A stretch of 6,683 bases of DNA. Origin: Lysobacteraceae bacterium. Its GTDB lineage: Bacteria; Pseudomonadota; Gammaproteobacteria; Steroidobacterales; Steroidobacteraceae. Positions 5,120 through 6,683 of the stretch are shown in pieces. Within the stretch, counting starts at the first letter, position 1; each line of letters opens with the position of its first letter. The notes under the pieces were generated by a model. That model ran no database searches and was not told where the DNA came from. It saw only the letters and a program-made list of their open reading frames with translations. The DNA is taken from contig JAAYXG010000106.1 of NCBI GenBank assembly GCA_012516015.1, positions 1 to 6,683 of the forward strand, in the 5' to 3' direction. Position numbers and translations under genes: made by a program.

Positions 5120-6683
5120 ATGGCCAAATTGCACACCTGGAGCCTCTTGCTCGTTGCGACCGCGTTGACCACTCCGGCCTTTGCGCAAACGCCGATCGAA
5201 GTCGATGCCTCCGAACGGGCGGAACTGAGCGGTGACGCGCCAAGTAAAGCGTCGAGCGGCGAGGAGGCGATCGATGTCTCGATGGCTGGCGGCATTCCGA
5301 CCGTCACGGTCGAGGGCCGTCGCGAACGCAACGTGCAGCGCGAGACGACCCAGGTCTTGACGGTGCTCTCGGCAGAGGACATCGCGAGAACCGGCGAAGG
5401 CGATATCGCGGGCGCGCTCGGGCGCGTGACAGGCTTGAGCGTCGTCGGCAGCGGATTTGTCTACGTACGCGGCTTGGGGGATCGGTATTCGCTCGCCTTG
5501 CTGAACGGCTCGCCGCTGCCGAGCCCCGAGCCGCTGCGTCGCGCCGTGCCGCTCGATCTGTTTCCGACGGACTTGATGGCCTCGTCGCTCGTGCAGAAAA
5601 CCTACTCGCCGAATTTCCCGGGCGAGTTCGGCGGCGGCGTCATCAACCTCACGACGCTCGCGATTCCGACGCACCCGTTCTTGGATGTGAGCGTGGGCAT
5701 CAGCGGCGATGCCGAGACGACCGGACAGATGGGTTACGACTATTACGGCAACAAGTACGACTGGACGGGTTACGGCAACCGCGACATCCCGCCCGCGCTC
5801 GCGGATTTCTTTGCAAGCGGCGAACGCTTGAGCGCAGGCAACGTCGATTCCGCTGCGATCGCGAGCCAGCTCGTGGGCCGCAACAACGGAATCGTCCAAA
5901 AGATCGAAGAGATACCGCCCAACTATTCAGCGAGTATCACGGGCGGCAACACCTGGTTGATCGGCGACTCGGAGCTCGGCGTGATCGCAACAGCCGGATT
6001 CAATAACGGCTGGCGTACGCGCGATAACATCGAGCAAACACCTGCCACTTTCGACCTCTCCGTGATCGACAAGGACTATCGCAGCGTCGCGACCGAAAAT
6101 CGGGCCGTGACGAATGCGCTGGTCGGTTTGGGGTATGGATTCGGCGACGGACATACCCTGCGCTGGACCAATTTGTATATCCATGACACGTTGAAGCGAA
6201 CGAGCCTCGCGGAAGGCAAACAGAACAGCCAGCGACCGGGCGTCGATTTCATCGACCAAACGACGGCATGGTATGAGCGCGAGCTGTTGAGCACGCAGCT
6301 CACCGGCGAGCTCAGTTTCGATCCGCTGACCGTGAGCACCCGCGCTTCATACTCGACGTCGGAGCGCGATGCGCCGTACGAGCTCGGCATCGGCTATGTG
6401 CGTACCAATCAGGAAGCGAGCCCGTACGGCGCCTACTTCATCAACCGACTGGACAACGGGCAGAGCGGCTACGCCGAGATTGCGTTCTCCAATCTGGAGG
6501 AAGACTTATGGTCGGCAGGCATGGATCTGACCGCGCAGTTGCTGCCTCGCCTGACCTTGTCGGGCGGTTTCGAAATCGCGGATACGCAGCGGGATTCCAC
6601 GCGGCGCGCGTTCCAGATCGTGGCGCCATCGAGCTTTCCGAGCGGTGTTGCGATGTTGCGGCCCGATTTCCTCCTGAGCTCGG
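5120..6683 (+). CDS. TonB-dependent outer-membrane receptor, 3' truncated
   Basis: The frame is open from ATG 5120 to the right edge, giving 521 codons with no stop. TonB-dependent receptors import substrates across the outer membrane using energy from TonB-ExbBD. Residues 1-22 form a signal peptide ending in PAFA before Gln23. A Ser/Glu-rich segment (about 23-58), too short for an STN domain, precedes the TonB box TVTVEG (61-66). The plug (about 71-179) includes VLSAEDIARTGEGDIAGAL, VYVRGLGDRYSLALLNG and the closing PGEFGGGVINLTT. After it come alternating aromatic/polar strands typical of the barrel. An in-frame ATG at 5108 would add MGIH but has no spaced ribosome site, whereas GGGA (5110-5113) sits six bases before 5120. 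The substrate cannot be read from the sequence; the Pho-like upstream site hints at a phosphorus compound. The rest of the barrel is outside the window. Confidence 0.93.
   Translation, partial: MAKLHTWSLLLVATALTTPAFAQTPIEVDASERAELSGDAPSKASSGEEAIDVSMAGGIPTVTVEGRRERNVQRETTQVLTVLSAEDIARTGEGDIAGALGRVTGLSVVGSGFVYVRGLGDRYSLALLNGSPLPSPEPLRRAVPLDLFPTDLMASSLVQKTYSPNFPGEFGGGVINLTTLAIPTHPFLDVSVGISGDAETTGQMGYDYYGNKYDWTGYGNRDIPPALADFFASGERLSAGNVDSAAIASQLVGRNNGIVQKIEEIPPNYSASITGGNTWLIGDSELGVIATAGFNNGWRTRDNIEQTPATFDLSVIDKDYRSVATENRAVTNALVGLGYGFGDGHTLRWTNLYIHDTLKRTSLAEGKQNSQRPGVDFIDQTTAWYERELLSTQLTGELSFDPLTVSTRASYSTSERDAPYELGIGYVRTNQEASPYGAYFINRLDNGQSGYAEIAFSNLEEDLWSAGMDLTAQLLPRLTLSGGFEIADTQRDSTRRAFQIVAPSSFPSGVAMLRPDFLLSS

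Noticed and set aside
3533..5899. 788-codon open frame on the minus strand
   Set aside because: It lies opposite the lipoprotein and receptor genes, whose signal peptides and motifs are clear. Its product is Arg/His/Asp-rich with no recognisable domains, typical of the antisense shadow of GC-biased codons.
1..6683. CRISPR arrays, insertion sequences, tRNA or rRNA genes
   Set aside because: No spaced long direct repeats, transposase frame, terminal inverted repeats or cloverleaf/rRNA motifs were seen. The 7-bp repeats are far too short and contiguous for CRISPR.

Overview
The window comes from a GC-rich, TonB-using gammaproteobacterium. The gene content (TsaB, a PhoB almost identical in its DNA-recognition region to the E. 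coli protein, a membrane PhoR, and a TonB-dependent receptor) fits that class. The receptor/lipoprotein pair and the intergenic GTCAACC-type heptamers would suit the Xanthomonadales/Nevskiales/Steroidobacter side of it. That placement is an inference, because no rRNA or species marker is present.

Layout. Positions 1-237 are the upstream flank of tsaB. They hold no certain gene, but the minus strand shows two small open frames joined by an ATGA overlap, the second running off the left edge. tsaB (238-900) encodes the t6A-modification partner protein. A 198-base gap follows, with a convincing Pho box and -10 element (911-944) and a run of degenerate heptamers (1053-1087). Then come phoB (1099-1791) and phoR (1795-3132), separated by three bases. 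Positions 3133-3460 are non-coding and hold hairpins, more heptamers and a second set of PhoB-like repeats spaced by 11 bases (3327-3355). An outer-membrane lipoprotein with a probable beta-helix fold (3461-5032) is followed, after an 87-base gap with a 12-bp hairpin, by the first 521 codons of a TonB-dependent receptor (5120 to the right edge).

How it fits together. PhoR senses low phosphate and phosphorylates PhoB, which should activate its own operon through the Pho box at 911-928. The 11-base-phased repeats before the lipoprotein suggest that the lipoprotein/receptor pair is also in the Pho regulon. The coherent reading is a phosphate-starvation regulator sitting next to a two-part outer-membrane system that it may control, perhaps for uptake of an organic or polymeric phosphorus source. 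The genes and DNA motifs are visible; the regulatory link and the substrate are inference.
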